Notes: generated by a model not told the origin, from the letters alone. DNA of 46,525 nt from Bacteroidales bacterium (GCA_017960475.1 JAGCZH010000004.1:1-46525), one strand, 5' to 3'; shown: positions 35,016 to 45,119, counted from the first letter of the stretch. Numbers and translations: made by a program.

Positions 35016-36352
35016 TTTTTCTCTTTCACCACCAAGCTGCCGTTGACATAGTCCATCACCACAACCGGCGAGTCCTTATCGATATACCCAAGCTGGGCGA
35101 CAGCGTCATAGCGTTTGCCGTCGACAACCACCTTGCCAGCTGGGCGCAATATCGTAGCCGCAACACCCACAGCGCCTATCACCTCTTTCTCCCTCTCCGA
35201 AGCCACAGTGAAACCCTCCGTCGTGCTCTCCGTAGTGTTCAACGCCAGTCCTCCGAAAAGAGTGCTCTCAAAAAGTTTTTTCCCCAGATATATACTTAGG
35301 GGCAACGCTATCGCTATTGCCAGCAGCGTAATCATCAACCTGTTGGCTATCACCGCCGAAGGCACAAATGAGAAGTCAAAACCAATGTTGCCCACCATAC
35401 TGAACACCAAACCCGTCACCACACAAATAATACCCATGACGCCCGAGACGCCGAAGCCCGGGAAGACGAAGAGTTCCAAGATGATAAGCACAATGCCGAT
35501 GAAGAAGATGATGATTTCCCAATAGGTAGCGAGGCCGTCGAGGTAGAGAGGGGCGAAATAGAGCGCCGCCGCCGAGAGGGCAAGAATGAGAGGGAAACCA
35601 ATGCCCGGTTGCTGCAACTCGAAATAGATGCCGCCGATGATGAGCATGATAAGGATGCCCGAAACGACAGGTTTGACAAGGAAACCAATCAGCTTGTCGA
35701 TAAAAGAGTAGCGTTGTTCCTGAATGGTATACTCCTTGACACCGGCATGATTGAGAAGCTGTTGTACGTTTTCGACCTCGGCCTCACAATAGCCATACTT
35801 GATAGCCTCGGCGGTGGTGAAGGTGAGCACCTTGCCGCTGTCGCTAACGCCAGGGACAAAGATGTCGGGGTCGACCATAGCCTCGGCGATGTCGGTACGA
35901 CGGCCACGAGACTCAGCGGTAGTGCGCATAAGCGAGCGCATATAGCTTTGGTATTTGTCGGGTTGCACCTGCCCGGTTTGGTCGACCACTGTAGCCGCGC
36001 CGATCGAGGAACCGCTGTGCATGTAGATAGAGTCGCAAGCGATGGAGATGAGAGCGCCGGCAGAGGCCGCGTTGTTGTCGATGAAGGCATACACCGGCAC
36101 GGGAGATTGGAGGAAAGCCGTGCGGATTTTGTCGGCGTCGTCAAGGGTGCCGCCGAAGGTGTTGATATGCACGACGATGATGTCGGACTTAAGATTTTTA
36201 GCCTCCTCCATAGCCTTTTCGACGCGGAGGGATGCCGGGGGAGCGATTTCCTCGTCGATATTGAAGCGGTAGACCTTCTTAGAATTGTTCTGAGCCACGG
36301 AAGCCAACGACATCAACATGGCAGCCAGAAAGAAAGACAATAGTTTTTTCAT
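35012..36352 (-). CDS. NfeD-family membrane serine protease (ClpP-class)
   Basis: 446 residues. After a signal peptide (MKKLLSFFLAAMLMSLASVA) comes a ClpP-like protease domain with the catalytic Ser in NNAASAGAL (S97) and a probable general-base Lys at K133 (DKYQSY). Four to five TM helices (about 230-350) and a C-terminal NfeD OB-fold domain (about 375-446) follow. This is the long form, NfeD1b/pH1510-like, linked in other species to membrane quality control with stomatin. No stomatin gene is adjacent here. The ATG overlaps the stop of the upstream phosphatase gene by 4 bases. The 3' end (KEKN, stop) is formed by the heptad array. Confidence 0.93.
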   Translation of the reverse strand: MKKLLSFFLAAMLMSLASVAQNNSKKVYRFNIDEEIAPPASLRVEKAMEEAKNLKSDIIVVHINTFGGTLDDADKIRTAFLQSPVPVYAFIDNNAASAGALISIACDSIYMHSGSSIGAATVVDQTGQVQPDKYQSYMRSLMRTTAESRGRRTDIAEAMVDPDIFVPGVSDSGKVLTFTTAEAIKYGYCEAEVENVQQLLNHAGVKEYTIQEQRYSFIDKLIGFLVKPVVSGILIMLIIGGIYFELQQPGIGFPLILALSAAALYFAPLYLDGLATYWEIIIFFIGIVLIILELFVFPGFGVSGVMGIICVVTGLVFSMVGNIGFDFSFVPSAVIANRLMITLLAIAIALPLSIYLGKKLFESTLFGGLALNTTESTTEGFTVASEREKEVIGAVGVAATILRPAGKVVVDGKRYDAVAQLGYIDKDSPVVVMDYVNGSLVVKEKN

Positions 36353-37173
36353 AGTTTGAAATGCTTGATAGCAGAAATCAATTCGTCAAAAATCAGATTG
36401 TTGGCAGCGACCATCTCAGCGCCATGGAGCCAGTTGGAGCCCCCCTTGAAGTCGGCCACGACGCCACCTGCCTTTTGGACGATGAAGGCGCCTGCGGCGA
36501 CATCGTAGGGTTTGAGGCCATATTCGTAGAATCCATCGCAGCGGCCACAAGCCACGTAGATCAAATCGGCGGCCGCCGAGCCGAGACGACGGACACCGTG
36601 GGTGCCCTTCATTGTCCATTCGAGAAGGTCCATGTAGGCGTCGATACGAGAGAAGTCGGTATAGGGGAAGCCCGTGGCGATGAGCGAGTCGTTGAGCGAG
36701 GGCGACTGAGAAACCGAGATGGCGTTGCCGTTCAAGAGAGCCCCGTCCTCGGCGTCGCAGGTAGAGAAACACTCATCGGCCCAAATCTCGTAAACCACGC
36801 CGAGAGCCATGACAGGACGGTTGAGAGAGAGCGATTTAGCGTTGTCCTGCAAACCGATGGAGACACAAGTTGGGGCCATGCCGTGGATAAAGTTGGTAGT
36901 GCCGTCAAGAGGATCGATAATCCAAGTGAAAGGTTCCTTGCCTGTGCGGGTGGCGGTGCCCTCCTCGGCTATGAAATCGCTGTCGGGCAGTAGTTGTTTG
37001 AGACGCTGTACGATGCGGCGTTCCGACTCCTTGTCGAAGCGAGTGACATAGTCATGTATGCCCTTCGACTCCGAGCTCACATTTCCCGATAGTTTTTTGC
37101 GCTCGTCTGCCAGAAACGAGCCTACCTCTCGCGCCAGAAGGCACACCTCATTGCACACTGTTTTTGTATTCAC
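36349..37173 (-). CDS. Inositol monophosphatase family enzyme (SuhB-like)
   Basis: 274 residues. Metal-dependent phosphatase of the IMPase/FBPase/CysQ superfamily. Metal-site motifs are AEEGT (E70, E71), DPLDGTTNF (D87, D90) and the late PYDVAAGAFI aspartate. The substrate could be inositol phosphate, PAP or a related sugar phosphate and cannot be decided from sequence. It starts with GTG at 37173, since no ATG is available upstream in frame. It is translationally coupled to nfeD by an ATGA overlap, a pairing of genes with no obvious common pathway. Confidence 0.92.
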   Translation of the reverse strand: MNTKTVCNEVCLLAREVGSFLADERKKLSGNVSSESKGIHDYVTRFDKESERRIVQRLKQLLPDSDFIAEEGTATRTGKEPFTWIIDPLDGTTNFIHGMAPTCVSIGLQDNAKSLSLNRPVMALGVVYEIWADECFSTCDAEDGALLNGNAISVSQSPSLNDSLIATGFPYTDFSRIDAYMDLLEWTMKGTHGVRRLGSAAADLIYVACGRCDGFYEYGLKPYDVAAGAFIVQKAGGVVADFKGGSNWLHGAEMVAANNLIFDELISAIKHFKL

Positions 37174-37304
37174 TGGAATTTGTTTTTTGTATTGTGACTG
37201 TCACTGTTTTCTTACAACGACAAGAAGCCTTTATTATTATATGTAACCCAAAATAAAAATCCTCATTCGTCGTTATCGGTTTTAAATCGAATTTTTTCTT
37301 TCAT

Positions 37305-38123
37305 ATGAAAAAAGCATTCTTTCTCTTCTCGCTATGCGCCCTGCTGCTGGTCGCCTGCAAACATGAGCCCAAGCCCTTCACAACCCACGATCTCAGCGGC
37401 AACAAATACTGGATTGCTCCCTACACCGACATCGACGACGAGACAATCGGTTGCGAGGGCACCTATGCCATCGTCTGGCCCGACAAAGGCACTATCAGCC
37501 CCGCGGCAGAACGTGAGCTCATCCTTCTTTGCTTCGGCGACAGCAATTCCGACAATGTGGACGCAGCCCTCAACCATTGGCTTTCCCACCCCAACCTTAT
37601 CGGAAACAGTTGCGAAAGTTACACTCCTGTCGACTCACTCAAAAACATCATGACTGGAGAAATGTACTCCCTCGAAGTCAAATGCAAAACCGACAGCAAC
37701 CTGGCACTTTTCTCCATCAGAAGGGATGAATACGCCTACGGTGCCATACACGGTCTTTACGATGTCAGATACCTTACCATCGACCTCTCATCTGGTAACG
37801 TCATACACATCTCCGACCTCGTCACCGACACAGCGCGCTTCCGCATCGCCATAGCCAGCGCCATTCACGACCTTGATGTCAACAAAGACGTGAGAGACTG
37901 CCTCTACGAAGAGGAACGAGACGCCATTATCATGCCCGAATACTACAACTTCTATATCGACAGCGCCAGAAACGGCATCTACGTCGAATACGGTATCTAT
38001 GAGATAGCCCCCTACGCATGCGGCATACAAACCATATTCCTGCCCATCTTCTGGCTCTCAAAACATGTCCCACTGACCCCCTACGCAAAAAAACTCTTCG
38101 GTCCCGACAGCTACATAGAATAA
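37305..38123 (+). CDS. Lipoprotein with DUF3298/RsiV-like domain
   Basis: 272 residues with lipoprotein signal MKKAFFLFSLCALLLVAC, so it is lipidated at C18. The C-terminal half resembles DUF3298: GAIHGLYDVRYLTIDLSSGNVI, HISDLV, a YIEV-like strand and YEIAPYACGIQTIFLP. This fold is found in RsiV, which senses lysozyme in Firmicutes, and in many Bacteroidota lipoproteins of unknown function. It lies 15 bases before the WYL regulator gene on the same strand and is probably in one operon with it. Ligand unknown. Confidence 0.8.
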   Translation: MKKAFFLFSLCALLLVACKHEPKPFTTHDLSGNKYWIAPYTDIDDETIGCEGTYAIVWPDKGTISPAAERELILLCFGDSNSDNVDAALNHWLSHPNLIGNSCESYTPVDSLKNIMTGEMYSLEVKCKTDSNLALFSIRRDEYAYGAIHGLYDVRYLTIDLSSGNVIHISDLVTDTARFRIAIASAIHDLDVNKDVRDCLYEEERDAIIMPEYYNFYIDSARNGIYVEYGIYEIAPYACGIQTIFLPIFWLSKHVPLTPYAKKLFGPDSYIE

Positions 38124-38138
38124 GTCACGAATCAAAGC

Positions 38139-39032
38139 ATGAGAGCACATATACTTTTAAAACAATATGTTTGGTTGGTTGAAACCATAAACAGGGCACG
38201 ACGCATAACCCTCGCCGACCTTAACGAGCGTTGGCAAAACAGTTCCCTCAGCGACGGCAAGCCATTGAGCCGAACCAGCTTCAACCGACATCGCGAAGCC
38301 GTGGAAGAACTCTTTGGCATAAAGATTGAATGCGACAACGACAACCGATACCATATTGTAGACAACGACCTGATACACTCCGACACCGTCCAACAATGGA
38401 TGCTCAGCACCCTCACAGTCAGCAACATTGTAGGCGAAGTGCGCAAACTTCACGACCGCATACTGCTAGAAAACATACCCTCGGAAGGCGAGCTACTTCA
38501 GGATATCGTCAACGCCATGCAACGCAGCGTGCAAGTAGCTATCACCTACCAACGCTACGGTCACGATATTGGATCGAGCCGAGTTGTAGAACCATATTGC
38601 ATCAAGTTGTTTCGCCGTAGGTGGTATTTGTTATGCCGCACCGAAAAGAAAGGATATATGGTTCTATCCTTCGACCGGATAAAGACGTTGAAACTCACCG
38701 AAAAGACCTTCATCATTGATCCCGACTTCAACGCCGAGAGCTTCTTCTCGGAATATTTTGGAGTGATGACAGACGACAGCATGCCACTTCAACGCATAGT
38801 TCTGCGAGCCTATGGCAACGAACGTTTTGCATTACGCGACCTACCCATACACCATACCCAAAAAATGCTGGAAGCCACCGACGACTATGTCGATTTCGAG
38901 ATACGCCTGCGACCCACCAGCGATTTTAAGGCACATATACTCTCACGCGGACGCTGGGTAGAGGTGATTTCACCCAACAATATCGCGCAAGAAATCAAAA
39001 AATTGCACCAAGAGGCAATAGAAAATAAGTGA
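38139..39032 (+). CDS. WYL-domain transcriptional regulator
   Basis: 297 residues. The N terminus (about 1-75: RRITLADLNERW, LSRTSFNRHREAVEELFGI) is a winged-helix DNA-binding part. A WYL domain follows at about 130-210 (VVEPYCIKLFRRRWYLLCRTEKKGYMVLSFDRIK), and a WCX-type C-terminal extension reaches about 290. WYL domains bind single-stranded DNA or nucleotides and often regulate phage-defence genes, including CRISPR loci. The cas9 gene starts 1.4 kb downstream with one gene between. Control of that locus is inference; such regulators are also common elsewhere in Bacteroidales. Confidence 0.9.
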   Translation: MRAHILLKQYVWLVETINRARRITLADLNERWQNSSLSDGKPLSRTSFNRHREAVEELFGIKIECDNDNRYHIVDNDLIHSDTVQQWMLSTLTVSNIVGEVRKLHDRILLENIPSEGELLQDIVNAMQRSVQVAITYQRYGHDIGSSRVVEPYCIKLFRRRWYLLCRTEKKGYMVLSFDRIKTLKLTEKTFIIDPDFNAESFFSEYFGVMTDDSMPLQRIVLRAYGNERFALRDLPIHHTQKMLEATDDYVDFEIRLRPTSDFKAHILSRGRWVEVISPNNIAQEIKKLHQEAIENK

Positions 39033-39192
39033 AAGCGACCGAATAAATGACACCAATAATCCACTAAAGAGTATTCCTAATGGCCCAATGGTGTAAAGAC
39101 AAACATTATAGAGTCAACTTTTGACAGAGTATTCAACTCTTAAAATCAAACATTTATCATCAATATCAATAAAAATTGCATAAGTATACCGC

Positions 39193-39221
39193 TTTGTGGT
39201 ACAGTCATAGATGTATCTTTG
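39193..39221 (+). promoter_or_regulatory. Promoter of the four-TM protein gene
   Basis: TTTG (39193-39196), 17 bases, then TATCTTTG (39214-39221), an exact TAnnTTTG box, 27 bases before the ATG. One of the best promoters in the window. It separates the gene from the WYL unit. Confidence 0.65.
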
Positions 39222-39247
39222 CATTAGCATTTTAAAATGCAAAGACT

Positions 39248-40267
39248 ATGGCACAACTCGGCATGGCGATGATATTACTCTCGAAAGGAAGCCTTGAAGG
39301 AGGAGGAGGTCTCGGAATCCTCATCCTTTTGGTTATCTTGCTTGTCGTGCTGGGACTTGGAGCTTCGCTTTTAGCCACCCCCTTTATAGGCGCATACTCC
39401 CTCATGACACGCAATTCTGTGGGAAAGCTGGATTATGACGGGCCATTAGCATTGGGAGCCAAAATAGTGGTAGGAATGTTCACTTTGGCCATTTTGGTCG
39501 GCATCCTATCATTCGTCGAATTCGAAAGTATATTTATAGAAGCCTTTGTGGCCTTGCTACTAATATTTGCAGCCATATTCTGTTATCTTGTATGGAATCA
39601 TTTCTATTTCAGGCATCTTTACACATTAGGTGACGAAGGAGCCCAACGTTCGATACTCATACTATTCCTTGCAATTGGCGTTATAACCGCTTTGATCATA
39701 GTTGTTCTGGTATATAATTCGGCAGATAGAGAAATAGAGAGGTTTGACAGAGCTATAGTCAAAGCAGAGCAAAGTACAGAATTGCAAACAGGCTGCATGA
39801 TACCAGATATACATTTAGGAATGTCACATGAGGAGTACTGCAACGTCGTTGCCAGAATGGAAAAACACGACAGCGTTAGGACGAGCGACTCCGGAGGTGA
39901 AACACTCTATCTGGTTTACTCAACCGATTGCGACCGATCCATGTCGATGGAAACAACCTTCATCAAAGGAAAGCTAGCTATGCTTCATTTAGGCGACTAT
40001 GGTGGTTTCGGCAGCAGTTTATTCAAAGAAGATGTAAGACAATCATGCATTTTGCAGGGCTACAAGCACCTTGAAATACCCTCGGTTGACATAAAACGCG
40101 ACGGTACCATACGCTACCCACGCCACATGCACGACTTCTGCACCAACTACGAACTTAACTTGCTGTACAATTACGACGATTATCTGTTTGTAAAAGACAA
40201 CATGTTAATAGTGTTCACCCCATTGGGAGTCTCATTCATCAACATGCCACAAATGACGGGGTATTAA
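39248..40267 (+). CDS. Four-TM membrane protein of unknown function
   Basis: 339 residues; family not recognised. A glycine-rich N terminus is followed by hydrophobic segments at about 20-45, 68-92, 95-118 and 128-152. A soluble domain of about 180 residues follows (DREIERFDRAIVKAEQ, then IPDIHLGMSHEEYCNVV, MHDFCTNYELNLLYNYDD). The GMSHEEYCNV segment resembles the 'G.s..e...' turn of small envelope-stress or SmpA/OmlA-like domains, but this is weak. It has its own promoter, sits 167 bases before cas9 on the same strand and is isolated from other genes. A link to CRISPR is only positional. Confidence 0.7.
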   Translation: MAQLGMAMILLSKGSLEGGGGLGILILLVILLVVLGLGASLLATPFIGAYSLMTRNSVGKLDYDGPLALGAKIVVGMFTLAILVGILSFVEFESIFIEAFVALLLIFAAIFCYLVWNHFYFRHLYTLGDEGAQRSILILFLAIGVITALIIVVLVYNSADREIERFDRAIVKAEQSTELQTGCMIPDIHLGMSHEEYCNVVARMEKHDSVRTSDSGGETLYLVYSTDCDRSMSMETTFIKGKLAMLHLGDYGGFGSSLFKEDVRQSCILQGYKHLEIPSVDIKRDGTIRYPRHMHDFCTNYELNLLYNYDDYLFVKDNMLIVFTPLGVSFINMPQMTGY

Positions 40268-40403
40268 GGAGTAGCAAAATAAACACAACACAACCACAAT
40301 AAAAAATCAATTAAGATATACCTATTTTTCAACTCACCAGCACAGTAGACAGGTTTATAACAAAAACACATTATCAAAACAGACACAAATTCCATTTTTT
40401 TTG

Positions 40404-40411
40404 TATTTTTG
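40404..40411 (+). promoter_or_regulatory. TAnnTTTG promoter box for cas9
   Basis: TATTTTTG is an exact -7 element 23 bases before the cas9 ATG, giving a very short leader. No TTG is seen at the expected -33 position. Confidence 0.55.
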
Positions 40412-40434
40412 CAAATAAAAACAAATCCATAACA

Positions 40435-43400
40435 ATGAGTACAATATTAGGTTTAGACTTAGGAACTAACAGCATTGGCTGGGCTGTTGTCGACAACGAA
40501 CAGAAGAGAATCAAAGCCGCTGGATCGCGCATTATTCCCATGGACGCAGGCAAGTTAGGCGATTTCGAGAAAGGCAACCCTGTATCCCAAACGGCAGAAA
40601 GGACTGGCTATCGCTCGGTTAGGCGTCTCAGAGAACGTTATTTGTTGCGTCGCTCACGTATGCTGCGTGTTTTGCGCATTATGGGATTTCTGCCCGAGCA
40701 TTATAACAAACAAATAGACAGATTTGGTAATATTCCGGAAGATTCCGAGCCAAAGCTGGCATGGCGTGAAGGCAAAGACGGGAAATCGGAATTTTTGTTC
40801 CATCAAGCATTTGAAGAAATGCTTAACCAATTTCGCAGGGAGCAGCCTTCACTATTATCCGACGGTATGAAAATCCCTTACGATTGGACAATATATTATT
40901 TGCGAAAGAAAGCCCTATCCCAAGCGCTGACGCCTCAAGAGTTGGCGTGGGTGTTATTGCAATTCAACCAAAAAAGAGGCTACAATAAATTGCGAGGTGA
41001 GGAAGAAAATGATGACATCACCAAAAAAGAAGTATACATTGAAGCTAAAGTGGTTGCTGTTGAAGACAGCGGAAACAAAAAAGGCAATGAAACATGGTAT
41101 AATGTCCACCTCGACAATGGAATGATTTACAGGCGAACATCGAAACAGCCTCTCGATTGGGTAGGCAAAACCAAAGCCTTTATAGTAACCACTCAAATCA
41201 ACCCTGACAGAACTGAGAAAAAAGACAAAGAGGGCAATATCAAAAGAACCTTCCGTGCACCCAAAGACGACGATTGGGCGTTATTAAAAATCCTCACTGA
41301 GCAACTTATCGAAAAAGGCGACCACACATTAGGTGCATTCATTTTCGACAATCTACTTAAGAACCCACAACAAAAAATCATCGGTCAACTGGTAAGAACC
41401 GTCGACAGAAAGTTTTTCAAAGACGAATTACACGCCATCCTAAAAAAACAAAAAGAATTTATAGTCCAACTTAACGACAGAGATCTATACGCCCAATGTA
41501 TCGAGGAATTGTATCCAAACAACGACTCTTACCGCAATAGTATTTCACAACGTGACTTCATTTATCTGCTTGCCGACGATATCCTTTTTTATCAGAGACC
41601 ATTAAAAAGTAAAAAATCTCTTATTTCCGACTGTCCCTACGAATTTCGCAATTATACAGACATTGAAACAGGTGAAATCAAGAAAACACCCATTAAATGC
41701 ATAGCTAAATCTCATCCATTATTTCAAGAGTTCAGACTATGGCAGTGGATTTCAAACTTAAAAATATACCGACGTGGTGGCTTGATTGACGGACGTATGG
41801 CAGGCGAAACTGACATAACCGCAGAATTAATTTCCAACGAGGAGTCGTATGAGAACCTTTTCTTATGGCTCAATGACAGGAAAACAATCGACATGAAGTC
41901 TTTTCTTCGTTACCCCGGATTCCATCTCAATAAAAAAGAATACGAGAACTATCGATGGAATTATTCAGAAGACAAAGTGTTTCCCGCCAACGAGACTCGT
42001 GCCATACTACTTGATGGACTCAACAAAGCAGGCATAGAAGGCTCTTTTTTGAATAGCAAACAAGAAGAACTTTTATGGCACACTCTTTACTCCATTGAAA
42101 ACCAAGGCGAATACGAACATGCCCTTCTCAAATACAGTTCACGTCAAAAATGGGATGACACACAAAAAGAAGCGTTCCTAAACACATTCAAAAAACTGAC
42201 CATTTGTAAAGAAAAAGACTATGGCGCCTACTCCGCCAAAGCCATTAAAAAGTTACTTGCTGTAATGCGTTGCGGCAAATCATGGAGCGTTGATAACATT
42301 GACGCACACACACTTGAACGAATCAACAAAATCATTAGCGGCCGTGTTGACGACAGTATCAGCACACGTACTCTAAAAGTTTTGGATAAGAAGGACAGAA
42401 TAGAACAATTCAAAAAACTATCATTGACACAAGCGTGCTATCTAGTCTACAACAGACATTCCGAAACAACCGACACAAACAAATGGGAAACACCTAACGA
42501 TATCGATATCTGGCTCCGCAACTTCAAACAGCACTCTCTAAACAATCCCATTGTAGAACAAATTGTCACTGAAACACTGCGCACTGTTCGCGACATATGG
42601 AAACAAGAGGGTGTTATTGACGAAATACATATCGAGATGGGGCGTGAACTCAAAAAAACAGCCTCAGAGCGAAAAAACATGTCAAATACCATAGCTCGCA
42701 ATGAAGAGACGAACCAACGCATACGTATACTCTTAAGCGAGTTTCTTAATCCTGATTACGAGATTGAAAACGTACGTCCCCACTCCCCTTCCCAGATGGA
42801 ACTTTTCAAAATTTACGAATCCGGAGTATGGGAAGGCATTAATATCAATGAATTGAACGCCGTCCAAAAAGCAGAATACGAAGAGATAAGCGACATTCGT
42901 TCCCGCATAGCAGCATCCGACAACAAAAAGAAACCTTCACATAATGAAATCATTCGTTACAAATTATGGCTTGACCAGAAATACATTTCACCATATACTG
43001 GAAGGGTTATTCCTCTCGGCAAACTATTCACAGAGGCATACCAAATCGAGCACGTCATTCCTCAATCAAAATATTTTGACGATTCTCTTTCTAACAAAGT
43101 CATCTGTGAATCTGAAGTAAACCTACTGAAAAGCAAAGAACTCGGACACGAATTCATCACCAATCACCACGGTGAGACAGTACAACTAACACTTGGCGGC
43201 ACAGTGGATATCCTCTCCGTCGAAGCATACGAGAAACTCGTCTACAAACTATTTGCATCAAATAGAGCCAAACTCAAAAAAATGATGCTTGATGAGATAC
43301 CCGATGACTTTAACAGCCGACAACTGAATGACAGCCGACATATCAGCCGCCTGATAATGCAGCTGCTATCTAATATAGTTCGTACCGAAGACGTGGAAGG

Positions 43401-45075
43401 AAATATTGAAGCAGAAGCCAAGTCAAAGAACGTGATAGCTTGCTCTGGCGCAATCACCGACCGACTGAAACAAGATTGGGGTATCAACGACGTTTGGAAT
43501 CGAATCATTTTGCATAGATTCGAAAGACTAAACGAAATAACAAATACAACCCAATTCACATCTACCACAGCATCAGGACACACCATTCCCGACATGCCAA
43601 TTGAGATGCGACAAGGCTTCAATAAGAAGCGTATCGACCATCGCCATCATGCAATGGACGCCATTGTAATCGCATGCACCACGCAAAATCATGTCAACTT
43701 GCTGAACAATGAGGCGGCACAATCCGACAAGCAACGCTACGATTTACAACGTAAACTTCGCACTATTGATACATACGTGGGTAGCGACGGCAAACAGCAC
43801 GAGGCATTCCGCACATTCAAAAAACCTTGGGATACATTTTCCCAGGATGTATATGATACATTGAATAATATTATTGTCAGTTTCAAACAGAATCTGCGTG
43901 TAATAAACAAAAGCTCGAATCATATAGTCTCATACAAAGACGAGCAAGGCAATTTGCGCATTGACAAGACCGGCAACAAGAAAAAAGGATTGACACGTCA
44001 AACAAAAGGCGACAACTGGGCAATACGCAAAGCCCTGCACAAAGAGACCGTATATGGCGAAGTTAACCTGCAATTGCAAAAAGATGAAAAAGTAAAGGAA
44101 TTCATCAAACACCCCGAGCGAATTGTCGACAAAGAACTGAAACATTTTGTCAAACAAAAGCTCGACGAAAAAAGACAATTACACTACACCGAAAAGCAGA
44201 TTGTCAGTTATTTCGAGGATTTCTTTAACAAAAACACCGACACCTGGTCTGAAGTTAAAGAGGGGAAAACATCCGTCTACTATTACACTAAAGAAACCAA
44301 CAAACAGTATTTTGCCACACGCAAAAACCTTGTGGACTACATGAAAGACTGTACCAACGTCGCTGCTGCCGAAAAAGCCATCAACGCCATAACCGACAGC
44401 GGCATACGCAAAATAATGTTTTCTCACCTTACAGCAGAGAACAACGACGCCTCCAATGCATTCTCTGCTGAAGGTATCGACCGCATGAATGAAAACATCA
44501 TTAAGCTTAACAATGGAAAAAGGCACCAACCTATAAAAAAAGTACGAGTCTACGAACAAGCCAACAAATTTGCCATAGGCACAACCGGCATAAAACCCAA
44601 AAAGTTTGTAGAGGCGGCAAAAGGTACAAACCTATTCTTTGTCATTTATAATGACGTTAAAGGATCTCGAGGATACGCCACCGTACCACTCAACATTGTT
44701 ATTGACTTGCAAAAACAGTATAAAACCGAGTGGCAAAGCCATCTTGCCGACAAGCTTAAAGAGAAAAACATTGCATTAATGCCAGAAAAGTCCGAAATTC
44801 TGTACATTCTTTCTCCTGGAGATTTGGTTTATGTTCCGGAAGAAAAACGGAACAATACCGACACCATTGATACGTCAAGAATATACAAAACTGTTTCAAT
44901 GACTGGAAACCAGTGTTTTTTCCTACCTTATTCTGTAGCATCGATAATATATCAAAACACAGAATTTGAAGCAAAAAACAAAATAGGGAAAGCCTTAACA
45001 GGCGAAATGATAAAAGAAGTTTGTATTCCAATCCAAGTTGACAGACTTGGAAACATAATTAAAGTAGTTCAATAA
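40435..45075 (+). CDS. cas9: CRISPR-associated endonuclease Cas9, type II-C
   Basis: RNA-guided DNA endonuclease, 1546 residues. RuvC-I is GLDLGTNSIGWAV (D8). The arginine-rich bridge helix (RRLRERYLLRRSRMLR) lies at about 62-77. RuvC-II is IHIEMGREL (E734), and the HNH domain has IEHVIPQS (H873) with N887/N896. RuvC-III is HRHHAMDA (H1072, D1075). All nuclease residues are intact. About 470 residues follow RuvC-III (WED/PAM-interacting region). An inserted beta-rich segment near 198-285 (WYNVHLDNGMIYRRTS) is typical of large Bacteroidota II-C enzymes. cas1 follows at once, and no csn2 or cas4 is present. Confidence 0.98.
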   Translation: MSTILGLDLGTNSIGWAVVDNEQKRIKAAGSRIIPMDAGKLGDFEKGNPVSQTAERTGYRSVRRLRERYLLRRSRMLRVLRIMGFLPEHYNKQIDRFGNIPEDSEPKLAWREGKDGKSEFLFHQAFEEMLNQFRREQPSLLSDGMKIPYDWTIYYLRKKALSQALTPQELAWVLLQFNQKRGYNKLRGEEENDDITKKEVYIEAKVVAVEDSGNKKGNETWYNVHLDNGMIYRRTSKQPLDWVGKTKAFIVTTQINPDRTEKKDKEGNIKRTFRAPKDDDWALLKILTEQLIEKGDHTLGAFIFDNLLKNPQQKIIGQLVRTVDRKFFKDELHAILKKQKEFIVQLNDRDLYAQCIEELYPNNDSYRNSISQRDFIYLLADDILFYQRPLKSKKSLISDCPYEFRNYTDIETGEIKKTPIKCIAKSHPLFQEFRLWQWISNLKIYRRGGLIDGRMAGETDITAELISNEESYENLFLWLNDRKTIDMKSFLRYPGFHLNKKEYENYRWNYSEDKVFPANETRAILLDGLNKAGIEGSFLNSKQEELLWHTLYSIENQGEYEHALLKYSSRQKWDDTQKEAFLNTFKKLTICKEKDYGAYSAKAIKKLLAVMRCGKSWSVDNIDAHTLERINKIISGRVDDSISTRTLKVLDKKDRIEQFKKLSLTQACYLVYNRHSETTDTNKWETPNDIDIWLRNFKQHSLNNPIVEQIVTETLRTVRDIWKQEGVIDEIHIEMGRELKKTASERKNMSNTIARNEETNQRIRILLSEFLNPDYEIENVRPHSPSQMELFKIYESGVWEGININELNAVQKAEYEEISDIRSRIAASDNKKKPSHNEIIRYKLWLDQKYISPYTGRVIPLGKLFTEAYQIEHVIPQSKYFDDSLSNKVICESEVNLLKSKELGHEFITNHHGETVQLTLGGTVDILSVEAYEKLVYKLFASNRAKLKKMMLDEIPDDFNSRQLNDSRHISRLIMQLLSNIVRTEDVEGNIEAEAKSKNVIACSGAITDRLKQDWGINDVWNRIILHRFERLNEITNTTQFTSTTASGHTIPDMPIEMRQGFNKKRIDHRHHAMDAIVIACTTQNHVNLLNNEAAQSDKQRYDLQRKLRTIDTYVGSDGKQHEAFRTFKKPWDTFSQDVYDTLNNIIVSFKQNLRVINKSSNHIVSYKDEQGNLRIDKTGNKKKGLTRQTKGDNWAIRKALHKETVYGEVNLQLQKDEKVKEFIKHPERIVDKELKHFVKQKLDEKRQLHYTEKQIVSYFEDFFNKNTDTWSEVKEGKTSVYYYTKETNKQYFATRKNLVDYMKDCTNVAAAEKAINAITDSGIRKIMFSHLTAENNDASNAFSAEGIDRMNENIIKLNNGKRHQPIKKVRVYEQANKFAIGTTGIKPKKFVEAAKGTNLFFVIYNDVKGSRGYATVPLNIVIDLQKQYKTEWQSHLADKLKEKNIALMPEKSEILYILSPGDLVYVPEEKRNNTDTIDTSRIYKTVSMTGNQCFFLPYSVASIIYQNTEFEAKNKIGKALTGEMIKEVCIPIQVDRLGNIIKVVQ

Positions 45076-45086
45076 CGTTCAACTTT

Positions 45087-45119
45087 AAAGGGATGTCATT
45101 GCTTGGCTTCCCTTTTTTT
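45087..45119 (+). terminator. Weak hairpin with T run between cas9 and cas1
   Basis: AAAGGGA (45087-45093) can pair with TCCCTTT (45109-45115), with a T run in and after the stem. It may lower cas1-cas2 expression relative to cas9. The stem is short with a 15-base loop, so it may also be chance. Confidence 0.4.

Noticed and set aside
35609..36343. 244-codon plus-strand frame opposite nfeD
   Set aside because: Antisense shadow; the nfeD motifs and overlap with the phosphatase gene settle the strand.
40268..40434. tracrRNA upstream of cas9
   Set aside because: No stretch complementary to GTTGTGATTCGCTT was found there; only the cas9 promoter box is supported.
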